Assembly: GCA_022711195.1 (NCBI GenBank)
Contig: JAKLFN010000114.1
Span: forward strand, 1-6,616
Origin: Bacteroidota bacterium
GTDB taxonomy: Bacteria; Bacteroidota; Bacteroidia; Bacteroidales; VadinHA17
Direction of reading: 5' to 3'
DNA: 6,616 bases
Within the stretch, counting starts at the first letter, position 1. Each line of letters opens with the position of its first letter. The notes beneath the pieces are model-generated. The model had not been told where the DNA came from, searched no databases, and saw nothing but the letters and a program-made list of their open reading frames with translations. Positions 6,359 through 6,616 of this stretch are shown here, piece by piece. A program made the translations under genes and the position numbers.

Positions 6359-6616
6359 TCAGAAGATTAATCCGAGTGTTGTACCAAGAAAGAAATTATT
6401 TGCCGGGACGGATAGGTCTTCAGGAAACCAGGTATATGAGCTGTTAAGGTCGATATAATACTGGGGAAGGTTCCTGAACCTGGTAACCCTTATGAACTGC
6501 AATTTAAGGCTGCCCTCAAGAAAATCTGATGATCGGGCGATGTAATCGAGCTGCTGGAACTCCGGCTCGCTCCATTTGGTTATTGTATATGTCTTATCGC
6601 GGAAGATGTTTGTCCG
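6359..6616 (-). CDS. C-terminal 85 residues of a probable outer-membrane beta-barrel protein (partial)
   Basis: The frame is open from the right edge and ends at TGA (6361-6359). The 85 visible residues begin RTNIFRDKTYTITKWSEPEF and end FFLGTTLGLIF. Alternating polar and hydrophobic residues in EGSLKLQFIRVTRF, QYYIDLNSSYTWF and NNFFLGTTLGLIF look like successive transmembrane beta-strands. The terminal phenylalanine is the usual outer-membrane barrel signal recognised by the BAM machinery. The family cannot be named from this fragment; a Bacteroidota barrel with an N-terminal domain outside the window is one possibility. Its stop lies 3 nt before the ATG of the C25-HEAT gene, so the two are probably cotranscribed and translationally coupled, which suggests a joint envelope role. 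The frame was found by translating the reverse complement. Being coding is likely; the barrel assignment is inferred. Confidence 0.7.
   Translation of the reverse strand, partial: RTNIFRDKTYTITKWSEPEFQQLDYIARSSDFLEGSLKLQFIRVTRFRNLPQYYIDLNSSYTWFPEDLSVPANNFFLGTTLGLIF

Overview
The window looks like a chromosomal segment from a member of the Bacteroidota, most likely Bacteroidales-like. The evidence is a str operon with Bacteroidota-type S12 and S7 proteins, a promoter matching the Bacteroidota consensus (TTTG, 21 bp, TAnnTTTG), weak or absent Shine-Dalgarno sites before most genes, a signal peptide ending in SQ, and an EF-G paralogue of the type known as EF-G2 in Bacteroides. No CRISPR array, tRNA, rRNA or insertion sequence is visible.

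Left part (1-1390, minus strand): the str operon, read right to left as rpsL (S12), rpsG (S7) and fusA (EF-G). fusA runs off the left edge. The intergenic gaps are 18 and 24 nt. A strong promoter lies just upstream of rpsL (1436-1468) and is overlapped by a 10-bp inverted repeat.

Middle (1391-1909): a 519-bp divergent intergenic region. It holds the rpsL promoter, several short inverted repeats, a -7 box for the rightward gene, and a roughly 150-nt leader with G/C-run pairing potential and a possible 9-codon upstream ORF. The rightward gene (1910-4066) encodes a full-length EF-G2-like factor. It keeps the domain IV needed for translocation but has lost the catalytic histidine and other GTPase residues that the ordinary EF-G at the left edge retains. 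The window therefore places a canonical EF-G operon and a probably GTPase-deficient EF-G paralogue back to back across one regulatory region.

Right part (4067-6616): two hairpins with U-rich tails lie in the 123-bp gap between convergent genes, one serving each strand. The minus-strand gene at 4190-6355 encodes a secreted protein with a gingipain-like (C25, caspase-fold) catalytic region followed by helical HEAT-like repeats. Three bases upstream of its start ends another gene, cut by the right edge. That gene's last 85 residues look like the end of an outer-membrane beta-barrel, so the two genes probably form one transcription unit with an envelope function.

The best candidates for something new are the EF-G2 regulatory arrangement and leader, and the C25-HEAT protein paired with an outer-membrane protein. 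No complete undescribed system can be claimed from this sequence alone.
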